Of a stretch of DNA of 64,000 nucleotides, positions 1-9,012 are shown one piece after another; positions within the stretch are counted from its first letter, which is position 1; each line of letters starts with the position of its first letter. Below the pieces are notes generated by a model, which did not search any database, was not told the DNA's origin, and saw only the letters and a program-made list of their open reading frames with translations. Source of the DNA: Pedobacter caeni. Lineage in GTDB: Bacteria > Bacteroidota > Bacteroidia > Sphingobacteriales > Sphingobacteriaceae. The stretch is from the NCBI RefSeq assembly GCF_900129215.1, contig NZ_FQUQ01000002.1, positions 1,550,001 through 1,614,000 of the forward strand, in the 5' to 3' direction. A program made the position numbers and the translations under genes.

Positions 1-1941
1 CAAAGCCAGCGACAAAAGAAAGGAGATAACCTGCCTTTTCAATTGACCCCACACCTGGATCAGATGGCGGCGACAGGTGCTAAATTTACCAATCAATACA
101 GCAATGCACCCGTTTGTGCGCCTTCCCGGGCTTCTTTTATCACCGGAGTAAATCAGGGAAATGCAAGCGTAAGGGATAATCAGTTCGACAAGCAGATCGA
201 AGACAACCATACCATTGCCACGATGTTAAAAGCAGCCGGATATTCGACTGCAGCCATAGGCAAATGGGGTTTACAGGGCGAAACAAAAGAGGAACCCAAC
301 TGGCCGGCACATCCTTCAAAAAGAGGTTTTGACCAGTTCTTTGGTTACATGAGACATGCAGATGGCCATGAGCATTATCCTTATGAAGGATTATACCGCG
401 GCAAGAAACAAATCTGGGACAATTATACCAATGTTGCCGAAGGCCTGAGCAAATGTTATACTACAGATTTATGGACTGCCTATGCCAAAAAATGGATTGT
501 AGACCATGAACAGGGAAAGGATGCCAAAAAACCTTTCTTTATGTTCCTGGCATATGATGCTCCCCATGCGGTCCTGGAATTGCCAACCCAGGCTTACCCA
601 AAAGGAGCCGGATTGAAAGGTGGCTTGCAATGGACGGGAACAAAGGGTGGCATGATCAATACTGCTTCCGGAGAGATTGACACATATGTACACCCGGATT
701 ATGCTGCTGCTACTTATGATGATGATCAGAATGCAGCCACGCCTGAGCTGGCCTGGCCGGATACTTATAAACGTTATGCTACAGCCAACAGAAGGATTGA
801 TGATGCGATCGGCGATTTAAGTCAGTTGCTTAAAGACCTGAATATTGCAGACAATACCCTGGTGATCTTTACTTCAGATAACGGGCCTTCCATTGAATCC
901 TATCTTCCAAAAGGTTTTGTACCCTTCAGTCCTGAGTTTTTTGCAAGCTTCGGGCCTTTTGACGGGATTAAAAGAGACGTTTGGGAGGGAGGTTTGAGAA
1001 TGCCTACACTGGCCTCCTGGCCAGCAAGGATCGGCACAGGAAAGACCATTGCTGCACCAAGTATGTTGTCAGACTGGATGGCTACTTTTGCCGATGCCGC
1101 AAATATTCCTGCTCCGGCAAGAACAGATGGGGTCTCGCTATTGCCTTCCTTAACAGGAAAAGGCAAACAGGAAGCAGGACAGGTTTATGTAGAATATAAA
1201 GAAGGAGGAAGAACCCCTGATTTTAAATCTTTTGAGGAAAGCAGGAGGGGCAGAAAAAGAGACCAGATGCAAATGATCCGTATGGGCGATTTGGTTGGCG
1301 TACGTTATCAGGTTAAATCTGCCGATGATGACTTTGAAATTTATAATGTCGTTACGGATCCAAAAGAAACGAAAAATCTGGCCACAGATCCGGCTTATCA
1401 AAAGATACAGAAAGAGATGAAAGAAAAGGTGTTGCAGGGAAGAAGGGTGGATGCAGAAGCGCCACGTCCTTATGACCAGGCTGCGGTTCCGGCTTCCAAA
1501 GTTTCTAAAGCAATAAGCCCGGGTTTAAGCTGGCAGTTTTTTAAAGGAAATTTCTCCTATGTCGTGTCCGAAAAAGGAAGAACAGCGGAGAAAAAGGGAG
1601 CCTCAAAGTTGCTGAATCCGGCAGCGCTGACTGCTCCGGAAGGAATGGTTTTATATAAAGCTTACTTCAAAGCGCCTCAGGACGGAACTTACACTTTCTC
1701 TCTTCAGACGAAAGGCAAGGCTTATGTCCGCTTACATGAGGCAGAATTACTGGATGCGGACTTTGGATATGCGTCGGGTAAAGAAATTTTTACCACAGTG
1801 AGGTTGAAAGCAGGATATCACCCGGTTAAAATTTATGCATTACAAAAGGCCGGAAAAGCCAACGAATTAATGCTGAAGTACAAAGAAGAGGGGGGAGATT
1901 GGTCATCGTTAAGCAACAAAAACTTGTATTTTGTAAAATAA
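1..1941 (+). CDS. Sulfatase (arylsulfatase family), 5' end cut by window edge
   Basis: Sulfatases hydrolyse sulfate esters, in this phylum usually on glycans in the periplasm. The frame is open to base 1, so the real start and any signal peptide lie outside the window; 646 codons remain. The sulfatase signature C-A-P-S-R begins at nt 115 (TGT); its Cys is the residue that becomes formylglycine. It is followed by the conserved A-S-F-I-T-G, then G-K-W-G near nt 260 and T-S-D-N-G-P near nt 870, all typical of the alkaline-phosphatase-like fold. After the core, roughly the last 150 residues (from about nt 1490) look like an added beta-sandwich or PA14-like carbohydrate-binding domain (Y-F-K-A-P-Q-D-G-T-Y-T-F). 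The family call is firm; the substrate is unknown. A terminator follows at 2067. Confidence 0.9.
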   Translation, partial: QSQRQKKGDNLPFQLTPHLDQMAATGAKFTNQYSNAPVCAPSRASFITGVNQGNASVRDNQFDKQIEDNHTIATMLKAAGYSTAAIGKWGLQGETKEEPNWPAHPSKRGFDQFFGYMRHADGHEHYPYEGLYRGKKQIWDNYTNVAEGLSKCYTTDLWTAYAKKWIVDHEQGKDAKKPFFMFLAYDAPHAVLELPTQAYPKGAGLKGGLQWTGTKGGMINTASGEIDTYVHPDYAAATYDDDQNAATPELAWPDTYKRYATANRRIDDAIGDLSQLLKDLNIADNTLVIFTSDNGPSIESYLPKGFVPFSPEFFASFGPFDGIKRDVWEGGLRMPTLASWPARIGTGKTIAAPSMLSDWMATFADAANIPAPARTDGVSLLPSLTGKGKQEAGQVYVEYKEGGRTPDFKSFEESRRGRKRDQMQMIRMGDLVGVRYQVKSADDDFEIYNVVTDPKETKNLATDPAYQKIQKEMKEKVLQGRRVDAEAPRPYDQAAVPASKVSKAISPGLSWQFFKGNFSYVVSEKGRTAEKKGASKLLNPAALTAPEGMVLYKAYFKAPQDGTYTFSLQTKGKAYVRLHEAELLDADFGYASGKEIFTTVRLKAGYHPVKIYALQKAGKANELMLKYKEEGGDWSSLSNKNLYFVK

Positions 1942-2066
1942 GTTGCTTCAATCCTTTTATTTAGAGATTTGACTTGCAAAAAAAAGTGTTTAAACTTTCA
2001 TATAATCAAAAAGTTAATTACATTTGGGCTTACCCTTTCGAGGGTATGTTTTTCATAGGTAGATGT

Positions 2067-2097
2067 AGGGTCGGAAATTTATTTTCGACCCTTTTTT
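2067..2097 (+). terminator. Intrinsic terminator after the sulfatase gene
   Basis: Arms AGGGTCG (2067-2073) and CGACCCT (2086-2092), extended by A-T and G-T pairs toward the loop, are followed by a run of T to 2097. It lies between the sulfatase stop and ubiX, so ubiX needs its own promoter. Confidence 0.8.
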
Positions 2098-2129
2098 GTT
2101 GATAGGCGTTCCGTACCTTTACCGGCGTT

Positions 2130-2696
2130 ATGAATAAGAAGAAAATCATTGTTGCCATCACCGGAGCCAGCGGCTCGATCTACGCAAAATTACTTTTGGA
2201 TAACCTGCTGAAGCTGTCTGATCAGATTGAAAAGGTTGGCGTAGTGATGTCCGACAATGCGAAGGAGGTTTGGCGCTTTGAACTGGGCAATGAGGAGTAC
2301 GACAATTATCCCTTCACTTTTTATCCAAAAATGGATTTCAATGCCCCCTTTGCTTCGGGCTCCGCAAAATTTGACACTATGATTATCATTCCATGTTCCA
2401 TGGGAACGCTTGGAAGAATCGCCCATGGCATCTCAAATGACCTGATCAGCAGAGCTGCTGATGTGGTCCTGAAAGAACGCAGAAAATTGATCGCTGTAGT
2501 GCGTGATACGCCTTTTAGCCTCATTCACATCAATAATATGAAGACGGTAACGGAAGCAGGAGGGATCATTTGTCCGGCAAGTCCTTCTTTTTACAGCCTT
2601 CCGAAGAGCATCGAAGAGGTCGCTCAAACGGTGGTTAGCCGTGTCATCGACCTGGCAGGGCTTAACATGGATAGTTACCGCTGGAATGAGGAATAA
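2130..2696 (+). CDS. ubiX: UbiX flavin prenyltransferase
   Basis: UbiX attaches a dimethylallyl group to FMN to make prenylated FMN, the cofactor of UbiD-type decarboxylases. The protein is 188 residues, the normal family size. It opens with the Rossmann-type flavin-binding segment I-V-A-I-T-G-A-S-G-S near residues 7-16 and has the later P-C-S-M-G-T-L segment near residue 88. A UbiD-family decarboxylase is encoded at 35539 in the same window, a plausible client. The ATG lies only 8 nt beyond a weak -7-like box (TACCTTTA, 2114-2121), so the transcript may be almost leaderless. A shorter version of this box-to-ATG arrangement recurs at ubiD. Confidence 0.93.
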   Translation: MNKKKIIVAITGASGSIYAKLLLDNLLKLSDQIEKVGVVMSDNAKEVWRFELGNEEYDNYPFTFYPKMDFNAPFASGSAKFDTMIIIPCSMGTLGRIAHGISNDLISRAADVVLKERRKLIAVVRDTPFSLIHINNMKTVTEAGGIICPASPSFYSLPKSIEEVAQTVVSRVIDLAGLNMDSYRWNEE

Positions 2697-2711
2697 TCCC
2701 ATCTAAAAACT

Positions 2712-2719
2712 TATCTTTG
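2712..2719 (+). promoter_or_regulatory. Bacteroidota -7 box for mtaB
   Basis: TATCTTTG matches the TAnnTTTG -7 consensus of Bacteroidota housekeeping promoters, 29 nt before the mtaB ATG. I see no clear TTG -33 element at the right distance. Confidence 0.45.
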
Positions 2720-2748
2720 CAAATTCTTAATGAAATTTATCAGGGCTA

Positions 2749-4068
2749 ATGAAGAAGGTTGCATTTTATACACTGGGTTGTAAGTTAAATTTTTCTGAAA
2801 CTTCTACCATAGGCAGGTTATTTACCGATGCCGGTTATTCAGTGGTGGATTTTACCGGAGCGGCAGATGTATATGTGATCAATACCTGCTCTGTAACTGA
2901 ACATGCAGATAAGAAATGCCGCAAGGTGGTAAAGGAAGCGCTGAAATATTCGCCGAATGCTTATATCACCATTGTGGGCTGTTATGCGCAGCTAAAACCT
3001 GTGGAGATTGCCGAAATTGAAGGCGTTGATATGGTATTAGGTGCAGCAGAGAAGTTCCGTATCGTAGAATACATTTCCGACCTGACCAAACAACCTAAAG
3101 CCGTAATTCATCAGCAGAACATTGAGAAAGTAAACCATAACTTTATTGCCGCTTATTCTATTGGCGACAGAACCCGGACTTTCTTAAAAGTTCAGGACGG
3201 TTGTGATTATCCTTGTACCTATTGCACCATTCCTCTGGCACGTGGCGGAAGCCGTAGTGATACCATAGAAAATGTAGTGAACCGCGCGACACAAATCGCA
3301 GAAAGCGGCGTGAAAGAAATCGTATTGACGGGGGTAAACCTTGGCGATTTCGGGATCAGAAATGGAAACAGGGAAGATAAATTCTTTGATCTGGTGAAGG
3401 CCCTTGACGAAGTCGAAGGCATTGAAAGGATCAGAATCTCTTCTATAGAACCGAACCTGCTCAGCAATGAGATCATTGAGTTTGTAGCGAATTCTAAACG
3501 ATTTGTACCGCATTTCCATATTCCATTGCAATCCGGATCGAATAAGATCTTAGGGTTGATGAAAAGACGTTACCAGAGAGAACTATATACCGAACGTGTT
3601 GCTACGATAAAAGCATTGATCCCAAATTGCTGTATCGGGGTAGATGTGATCGTTGGTTTTCCGGGCGAAACGCATGAAGATTTCTTAGATACTTATCAGT
3701 TCTTAAACGAACTGGATATTTCTTATCTACACGTCTTCACTTATTCTGAACGTGAGCAGACTGCTGCTGCAGATATGAAAGGCCGTGTGGCCGGAAGTAC
3801 CAGGGCAGACCGTAGTAAAATGCTGCACATCCTGTCGGATAAAAAACGCAGAGCCTTTTACCAGTCGCAGATTGGTACGGTAGGTGAGGTGCTTTTTGAA
3901 GATGATCAGAAAGATGGGTTCATGCATGGTTTCACTAAAAACTATGTGAAAGTGAAAGCAAAATATGACCCGGTGATGGTAAATGAGATCAAAACAGTGA
4001 AATTGATTGAACTTACTGCAGATGGAGAGGTAGAAGTTGCAGAAACCGGGGAAGTTTTAGCGCATTAA
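2749..4068 (+). CDS. mtaB: tRNA t6A37 methylthiotransferase MtaB
   Basis: Radical-SAM enzyme that converts t6A37 to ms2t6A37 in tRNAs reading ANN codons. At 439 residues it has the three-part methylthiotransferase layout. The N-terminal MTTase domain starts with T-L-G-C-K-L-N-F-S-E (Cys11). The radical-SAM core has the CxxxCxxC cluster C-D-Y-P-C-T-Y-C at residues 152-159. A TRAM-like C-terminal segment follows. The T-L-G-C-K-x-N form and overall pattern fit MtaB rather than MiaB or RimO. It lies between ubiX and lgt on the same strand with short gaps and may be co-transcribed with lgt. Confidence 0.93.
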   Translation: MKKVAFYTLGCKLNFSETSTIGRLFTDAGYSVVDFTGAADVYVINTCSVTEHADKKCRKVVKEALKYSPNAYITIVGCYAQLKPVEIAEIEGVDMVLGAAEKFRIVEYISDLTKQPKAVIHQQNIEKVNHNFIAAYSIGDRTRTFLKVQDGCDYPCTYCTIPLARGGSRSDTIENVVNRATQIAESGVKEIVLTGVNLGDFGIRNGNREDKFFDLVKALDEVEGIERIRISSIEPNLLSNEIIEFVANSKRFVPHFHIPLQSGSNKILGLMKRRYQRELYTERVATIKALIPNCCIGVDVIVGFPGETHEDFLDTYQFLNELDISYLHVFTYSEREQTAAADMKGRVAGSTRADRSKMLHILSDKKRRAFYQSQIGTVGEVLFEDDQKDGFMHGFTKNYVKVKAKYDPVMVNEIKTVKLIELTADGEVEVAETGEVLAH

Positions 4069-4100
4069 TCCTATATTCGCATAAAACTTTTTTTATCCGT

Positions 4101-5255
4101 ATGTTTCCAACCGTATCTCATTTTATAGAGTATCTCTTCGGCGTTCAGGTACCCCTTCCTTTTAATACATTTGGCGTTTTTGTGGCGCTTGCTTTTATCG
4201 CAGGTTACTGGGCCTTTACCCAGGAATTTAAGCGTAAAGAAGCGTTAGGCCTCTTACATCCGATAAAAAAACTGATCACGATCGGTAAACCGGCAACAAC
4301 GGTTGAACTGATCTATAACGGAATCTTTGGTTTCCTGATCGGCTATAAACTGGTATATGCTTTATTAAATTATAAACTTTTTGTAAGTGATGCTCAAACG
4401 GTATTGCTTTCTACAAAAGGAAGTCTGCTTGGCGGACTTTTCTTTGCCGGTCTTTTTGCTTACTGGGACCACAAAGAAAAAAACAGACATAAACTGGCAG
4501 CTCCAAAAACAGTAGAAGTTACTCAGCATCCTTATGAGCTGATGGGCAATATGATTGTCTGGGCAGCGGTATGGGGCTTTTTAGGCGCTAAAATATTCGA
4601 TAACCTGGAGCATTGGGATACCTTTGTTCAGGACCCTATCGGAAGTTTGCTTTCTTTCAGCGGACTTACCTTTTACGGTGGATTGATCTGCGGTGGTGCT
4701 GCAGTGTTATACATCGCAAAAAAGAACAATGTAAAAGTATTACACATGCTGGATATCGGCGGTCCGGGAATGATGCTGGCTTACAGTGTCGGAAGGATCG
4801 GATGCCATATGTCGGGAGATGGGGATTGGGGAATTACCAATCTTAATCCTAAGCCATTTAGCTGGTTGCCTGATTGGATGTGGGCTTATACTTATCCAAA
4901 CAATGTGGCCAACGAAGGGATTCCTATTCCGGGATGTGTCGGCAAATTCTGTCATGAGTTAGCCGCTCCGGTATATCCAACACCTATTTATGAGGTGATT
5001 GTCTGCTTTATCTTATTCCTTATTCTTTGGAAGATCCGTCACCAGATTAAACTACCGGGCATGATGTTCGGGATTTACCTGATGATGAATGGCCTGGAGC
5101 GTTTCTTTGTGGAACTGATCAGAGTAAATACCAAATATGATGTTGCGGGAATCCGTTTCACACAGGCGGAATTGATCTCGAGTATCTTATTCCTGTCTGG
5201 TCTGCTTCTTGTGATCTATTCTGTGAAGAATAAAGAAAAGCATGCAAATTATTAA
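4101..5255 (+). CDS. lgt: Prolipoprotein diacylglyceryl transferase Lgt
   Basis: Transfers diacylglycerol from phosphatidylglycerol to the lipobox Cys of prolipoproteins in the inner membrane, the first step in making the many lipoproteins in this window. There are several hydrophobic membrane segments. The Lgt signature is visible as G-R-I-G-C-H-M-S-G-D-G-D-W-G near residue 234, with the catalytic Arg of the conserved G-R-x-G. At 384 residues it is much longer than the roughly 290-residue proteobacterial enzyme; the extra length is in loops, as is common in this phylum. Start ATG at 4101; 32 nt after mtaB. Confidence 0.93.
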   Translation: MFPTVSHFIEYLFGVQVPLPFNTFGVFVALAFIAGYWAFTQEFKRKEALGLLHPIKKLITIGKPATTVELIYNGIFGFLIGYKLVYALLNYKLFVSDAQTVLLSTKGSLLGGLFFAGLFAYWDHKEKNRHKLAAPKTVEVTQHPYELMGNMIVWAAVWGFLGAKIFDNLEHWDTFVQDPIGSLLSFSGLTFYGGLICGGAAVLYIAKKNNVKVLHMLDIGGPGMMLAYSVGRIGCHMSGDGDWGITNLNPKPFSWLPDWMWAYTYPNNVANEGIPIPGCVGKFCHELAAPVYPTPIYEVIVCFILFLILWKIRHQIKLPGMMFGIYLMMNGLERFFVELIRVNTKYDVAGIRFTQAELISSILFLSGLLLVIYSVKNKEKHANY

Positions 5256-5267
5256 TACACACAAGAT

Positions 5268-6062
5268 TTGAACTACGAATTACTCTGTTCCAAAGTAATT
5301 GCCATCACACGACTGACAGGCAATTTTATCCGCAAAGAGTCCATGAATTTTGATGCAAGCGCAGTGGAATTCAAAGGACTGAACGATCTGGTATCCTATG
5401 TAGATAAAACAGCGGAGAAGCAATTGGTGAGGAATTTAGCCAAACTGGTTCCCGGAGCAGGATTTACTACAGAAGAAGAAACGATCAACAGCAGGGGAGA
5501 AGTGTTCAACTGGATCATCGATCCTTTAGACGGAACGACCAATTTTATCCATGGTATTCCTACTTACGCCATCAGTGTTGCCCTTTATGAAGATGATCAG
5601 CCGGTAATCGGAGTGGTCTATGAGATCAACAGGGGAGAAATGTTCTTTACCTATAAAGGTGGGGCAGCTTACCTGAACAATAAAGAGATCCGGGTTTCTA
5701 CCAGAACCTCGTTATCTGATAGTTTATTGGCTACTGGTTTCCCTTATTATCAGTTTGACAAGCAGGCGCAGTATATGCAGCTTTTTTCTGAAATGATGAG
5801 AAGATGTCACGGATTGAGAAGAATCGGCTCAGCGGCTACGGATTTAGCTTATGTGGCCTGTGGCAGGTTCGATGCTTTCTTTGAATATAATCTGAATGCC
5901 TGGGATGTGGCTGCAGGTGCTTACCTGGTGCAACAGGCAGGAGGTAATGTGATGAACTTTTCGGGTGGCGATGAATTTCTGGAAACGAGGGAAATACTGG
6001 CCGGCAACGGATTGATCCATGAGGATATTCTGGCCACGATGAAGACGCATTTTAACAGCTAA
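5268..6062 (+). CDS. Inositol monophosphatase family protein
   Basis: Mg2+-dependent phosphatase of the IMPase/SuhB/CysQ family; the substrate could be inositol phosphate or a related sugar or nucleotide phosphate. At 264 residues it is of usual length. It has the metal-binding motif W-I-I-D-P-L-D-G-T-T-N-F near residues 82-93, an upstream T-E-E-E-T segment, and the C-terminal signature W-D-V-A-A-G near residue 209. The start is TTG at 5268, 12 nt after lgt, with no in-frame ATG before residue 26, so a non-ATG start coupled to lgt is likely. It ends before a bidirectional terminator. Confidence 0.88.
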   Translation: MNYELLCSKVIAITRLTGNFIRKESMNFDASAVEFKGLNDLVSYVDKTAEKQLVRNLAKLVPGAGFTTEEETINSRGEVFNWIIDPLDGTTNFIHGIPTYAISVALYEDDQPVIGVVYEINRGEMFFTYKGGAAYLNNKEIRVSTRTSLSDSLLATGFPYYQFDKQAQYMQLFSEMMRRCHGLRRIGSAATDLAYVACGRFDAFFEYNLNAWDVAAGAYLVQQAGGNVMNFSGGDEFLETREILAGNGLIHEDILATMKTHFNS

Positions 6063-6142
6063 TGAGCACAACATTTATGAAACAGCCTGTTTCGTAAATT
6101 TCATAAGACCACTATATTTTACGTGTATAAAAGGTCAAAAAT

Positions 6143-6180
6143 AAAAGAGACCGGTCATTTGTAAATGGCCGGTCTCTTTT
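6143..6180. terminator. Bidirectional terminator between convergent genes
   Basis: Perfect 12-bp arms (AAAAGAGACCGG at 6143-6154, CCGGTCTCTTTT at 6169-6180), with A and T tracts on both sides. It can end transcription of the IMPase gene (+) and the nfu gene (-). Confidence 0.88.
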
Positions 6181-6199
6181 ATTTAAGGAAGATCTTGTT

Positions 6200-6751
6200 T
6201 TACAAGGCTTCAGATACCACTTCTTTCACTTCAGGAACCATACGTTGTAATAAGTTCTGGATACCTGATTTTAAAGTAATGGTAGAAGATGGGCATCCAC
6301 TGCATGAACCTCTCAGTTCAACAGTAACGACACCTTCTTCAAATGATTTATAGCTGATGGCACCGCCATCCTGCTCCACTGCCGGACGTACATAGTCGTG
6401 TAAGATCTGCTGAATTTTAATTTCAATGTCAGTTCCTTCGAAAGCGGCAGCCGCTTCGTTGGTTTCTTCTTTGATCTTATATTCTGATTCTACAGCACCC
6501 TTCACGAATTCTTTCAAAAGAGGTTCGATATCCGGCCATTCTGCATCTTCTGTTTTGGTAATCGTTACAAAGTTACTTGCAAAAAACACACCGTTCACAA
6601 AGTTGAACTTGAACAGTTCCTTCGCAAAAGGGGAATGCTCAGCACTCTCTTTAGTCGCAAAATCTTCACTGCCATTGATCAATAACTTATTGACCATAAA
6701 CTTCATGGTGGCAGGATTAGGGGTTTGTTCTGTATATACGTTGATCGTCAT
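6200..6751 (-). CDS. NifU-like Fe-S cluster scaffold (Nfu)
   Basis: Carries and delivers 4Fe-4S clusters to client enzymes. At 183 residues it has the two-domain Nfu layout. An N-terminal Nfu_N domain (T-E-x-T-P-N-P-A-T-M-K-F near residues 7-18) is joined to a C-terminal NifU domain with the cluster-binding C-S-G-C motif (Cys150 and Cys153). A short acidic linker sits near residues 90-110. Monocistronic, facing the IMPase gene and downstream of purB on the same strand. Confidence 0.92.
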   Translation of the reverse strand: MTINVYTEQTPNPATMKFMVNKLLINGSEDFATKESAEHSPFAKELFKFNFVNGVFFASNFVTITKTEDAEWPDIEPLLKEFVKGAVESEYKIKEETNEAAAAFEGTDIEIKIQQILHDYVRPAVEQDGGAISYKSFEEGVVTVELRGSCSGCPSSTITLKSGIQNLLQRMVPEVKEVVSEAL

Positions 6752-6828
6752 TGTCTTTTTTTCTTACAAAAATAAATAATTCAAAGATGCAATTTAAGCT
6801 ATCGATGTCTGTTTTAGGTCATTATATC

Positions 6829-8175
6829 TTAAAACACTCCGGTGTAGTTAAACGGAGTAATTTGCTTTAACTCTGCTTTTATGATATCATTGACAGCCAG
6901 GCCATCAATAAAGGTAGCCATTGTTTCTGCAGTAATCTTCTGATTGGTACGTGTCAGGTCTTTTAAAGCCTCATAAGGATTCGGATAAGCTTCTCTTCTC
7001 AATACCGTCTGAATCGCTTCAGCTACTACTGCCCAGTTGTTTTCTAAATCAGCAGCAATGGCTTCATTGTTTAACAACAGTTTGTTCAGACCTCTTAAAG
7101 TAGAAGCGATGGCGATCACCGTATGAGCCATTGGAACACCTACATTTCTCAATACTGTTGAGTCTGTAAGGTCTCTTTGTAAGCGGGAGATCGGTAGTTT
7201 TGCGGCAAAGAATTCAAATAAAGCATTGGCAACGCCTGCGTTTCCTTCTGCATTTTCGAAATCGATCGGGTTTACTTTATGTGGCATTGCCGATGAACCT
7301 ACTTCTCCTTCTTTGATCTTTTGTTTGAAGTAGTTTTTAGAGATGTAAGCCCAGATGTCGCGGTCAAGGTCAATGATGATATTGTTGATTCGTTTTAAAG
7401 CATCACATTGTGCAGCAAACTGATCATAATGTTCAATTTGTGTGGTGTGTTGTGCCCTGCTTAATCCCAGTACTTCATTTACGAAGTTGTTGGAGAAATC
7501 TACCCAGTTGATGGAAGGGTAAGCAATATGGTGGGCATTGAAGTTTCCGGTAGCACCACCAAACTTGGCGCTGTTCGGAATGTTTTTAAGGTTGTTTAAC
7601 TGAATTTCCAGACGTTCTGCAAATACCAGGAACTCTTTTCCCAGTTTAGTAGGGGAAGCAGGTTGCCCGTGGGTATGTGCCAATAAAGGAATGTCTTTCC
7701 AGTCTGTAGCCAGTTCTTTAATTCTGCTGATCAATCCGGTAATGTTCGGATAATAAACTTCGTTAAGGGCCAGTTTAAAAGTATATGGAATTGCGGTGTT
7801 GTTGATGTCCTGAGAAGTCAATCCAAAATGGATAAACTCTTTGTAGTCCTGGAAACCCAGTTCATCAAATTGTTTTTTGATGAAGTATTCTACCGCTTTA
7901 ACGTCGTGGTTGGTGATTTTTTCAGTGTCTTTGATCTCCTGTGCATGCTCATCGTTGAATTGTTCATGGATCAGGCGAAGTTTTCCATAGTTGGCTTTAT
8001 CAAATTGAGCTAATCCCGGTAGTCCTGTTTCACATAGTGAAATGAAATACTCTACTTCTACATATACCCGATATTTGATCAGGGCAGATTCAGAAAAGTA
8101 TTTAGATAGGCTTTGAGTGGTGTTTCTATAACGGCCATCTATTGGAGAAATAGCTTGAAGTGGAGATAAATTCAT
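6829..8175 (-). CDS. purB: Adenylosuccinate lyase
   Basis: Cleaves SAICAR to AICAR and adenylosuccinate to AMP in purine synthesis. At 448 residues it begins S-P-L-Q-A-I-S-P-I-D-G-R-Y, characteristic of the E. coli-type PurB. It carries the fumarase/ASL superfamily signature G-S-S-A-M-P-H-K-V-N-P near residue 295, which contains the flexible catalytic loop. The start ATG is preceded about 26 nt upstream by a near-consensus -7 box on the minus strand (TAACTTCG, 8202-8209). Confidence 0.95.
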   Translation of the reverse strand: MNLSPLQAISPIDGRYRNTTQSLSKYFSESALIKYRVYVEVEYFISLCETGLPGLAQFDKANYGKLRLIHEQFNDEHAQEIKDTEKITNHDVKAVEYFIKKQFDELGFQDYKEFIHFGLTSQDINNTAIPYTFKLALNEVYYPNITGLISRIKELATDWKDIPLLAHTHGQPASPTKLGKEFLVFAERLEIQLNNLKNIPNSAKFGGATGNFNAHHIAYPSINWVDFSNNFVNEVLGLSRAQHTTQIEHYDQFAAQCDALKRINNIIIDLDRDIWAYISKNYFKQKIKEGEVGSSAMPHKVNPIDFENAEGNAGVANALFEFFAAKLPISRLQRDLTDSTVLRNVGVPMAHTVIAIASTLRGLNKLLLNNEAIAADLENNWAVVAEAIQTVLRREAYPNPYEALKDLTRTNQKITAETMATFIDGLAVNDIIKAELKQITPFNYTGVF

Positions 8176-8262
8176 GAATATTATGGTTGTTTACAGGCGC
8201 GAAGTTACGCATTCTTAGCCGTTTTAGGGAATTGAAGCGGGTGTAAAATAAAATCAGGGCAC

Positions 8263-8298
8263 AAAAAAAAGGCTCTGGATATCTCCAAAGCCTTTTTT
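8263..8298 (-). terminator. Terminator of the first Thr-rich lipoprotein gene
   Basis: Hairpin with arms AAAAAAAGGCT and AGCCTTTTTTG (a second GGA/TCC stem inside). On the minus strand it ends with a T run, between the 8317-8529 gene and purB. Confidence 0.8.
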
Positions 8299-8316
8299 GT
8301 ATAGTGTAATTTAATA

Positions 8317-8529
8317 CTAGTGAGCAGCTGGTTTAGTTGCTTCAGTAGTAGTTTTAACAACAGTGTCTTTTTTAGTAGTGTCTTTTACAGTAGTATCAAC
8401 AGTTGTCACAACTGAACCTGAATCAGTTAATGTAGTGTCAGTTCCAGTAGTAGTTTTAGTTTCTGTACAAGCTGCTACTGATAAAGTGATTGCTAATGCT
8501 GCAAAGCCAAGTTTAAATGCGTTTTTCAT
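8317..8529 (-). CDS. Small Thr-rich lipoprotein (paralog A)
   Basis: A 70-residue predicted lipoprotein of unknown function. The first about 20 residues form a lipoprotein signal with lipobox S-V-A-A-C (Cys21). The mature part is about 50 residues, almost entirely Thr, Val, Asp and Lys in imperfect T-x-x-D-T-T-V-K-D-T repeats, so it is probably disordered. A clear paralog lies at 10887. The two share the signal peptide, the phrase T-D-T-T-L-T-D-S-G, near-identical 5' regions and strong terminators. A GGGTTACC-N14-GTATTAAT promoter-like motif sits 35 nt upstream (8565-8595). Confidence 0.85.
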   Translation of the reverse strand: MKNAFKLGFAALAITLSVAACTETKTTTGTDTTLTDSGSVVTTVDTTVKDTTKKDTVVKTTTEATKPAAH

Positions 8530-8564
8530 TATAATTTAATTTAAGGTAATTAATCAATTTTACA

Positions 8565-8595
8565 GATTAATACGCTAATGTTTAAAAGGTAACCC
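8565..8595 (-). promoter_or_regulatory. Candidate ECF-type promoter, site A
   Basis: On the minus strand: GGGTTACC (8595-8588), 14 nt, GTATTAAT (8573-8566). The spacing suits -35 and -10 elements of an ECF sigma factor. The same pair of boxes occurs at 11135-11165, 11209-11240 and 11280-11310. Confidence 0.6.
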
Positions 8596-9012
8596 GCGTA
8601 TTTGAAATTAATTTTAAAATATATCAGGAAGAGGGATTGGGAAGAGGTCAGGCAGCCATTACTGTTTTTAGTCGTTTCGTTTTTTTGTTGTGGTGGCAAT
8701 ACAAATAAATAAAATCCAGATCCCGGGGTTAGGAATCCAGCTATAAGCAAGCAAAATTCTGTTTGGATCCGGTTTAAATGAGTTTTATATCCGTTATCCT
8801 CCAATTGACCGTCATTTAACCAATAACAGGGGGTTGATAGGTCCATAATTGGTCTGCCAGACCTTTTGATGATGTTTCCGGGGTTAATAGATTGTCTGTT
8901 TTAGGATAACTCATATGATTACGATATGAAAAACATATTGATTTTGATAATTTATAAAATATGGGTAACTTGTTTTTAATCAATTAAATAAGTTAATTAA
9001 ACAAAATCAAAA
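8596..9012. other. Long intergenic stretch without a recognised gene
   Basis: About 417 bp between divergent genes. It contains the remainder of the 5' region of the mini-lipoprotein gene, a short palindrome GGTCTGCCAGACC (8851-8863), and an AT-rich segment before the 9013 gene. A 98-codon open frame on the minus strand (8550-8846) has no family resemblance and overlaps site A; I do not call it. Confidence 0.5.

Noticed and set aside
8550..8846. A 98-codon open frame on the minus strand upstream of the mini-lipoprotein
   Set aside because: It overlaps the candidate promoter site A, has no recognisable family, and its composition does not resemble the neighbouring proteins.
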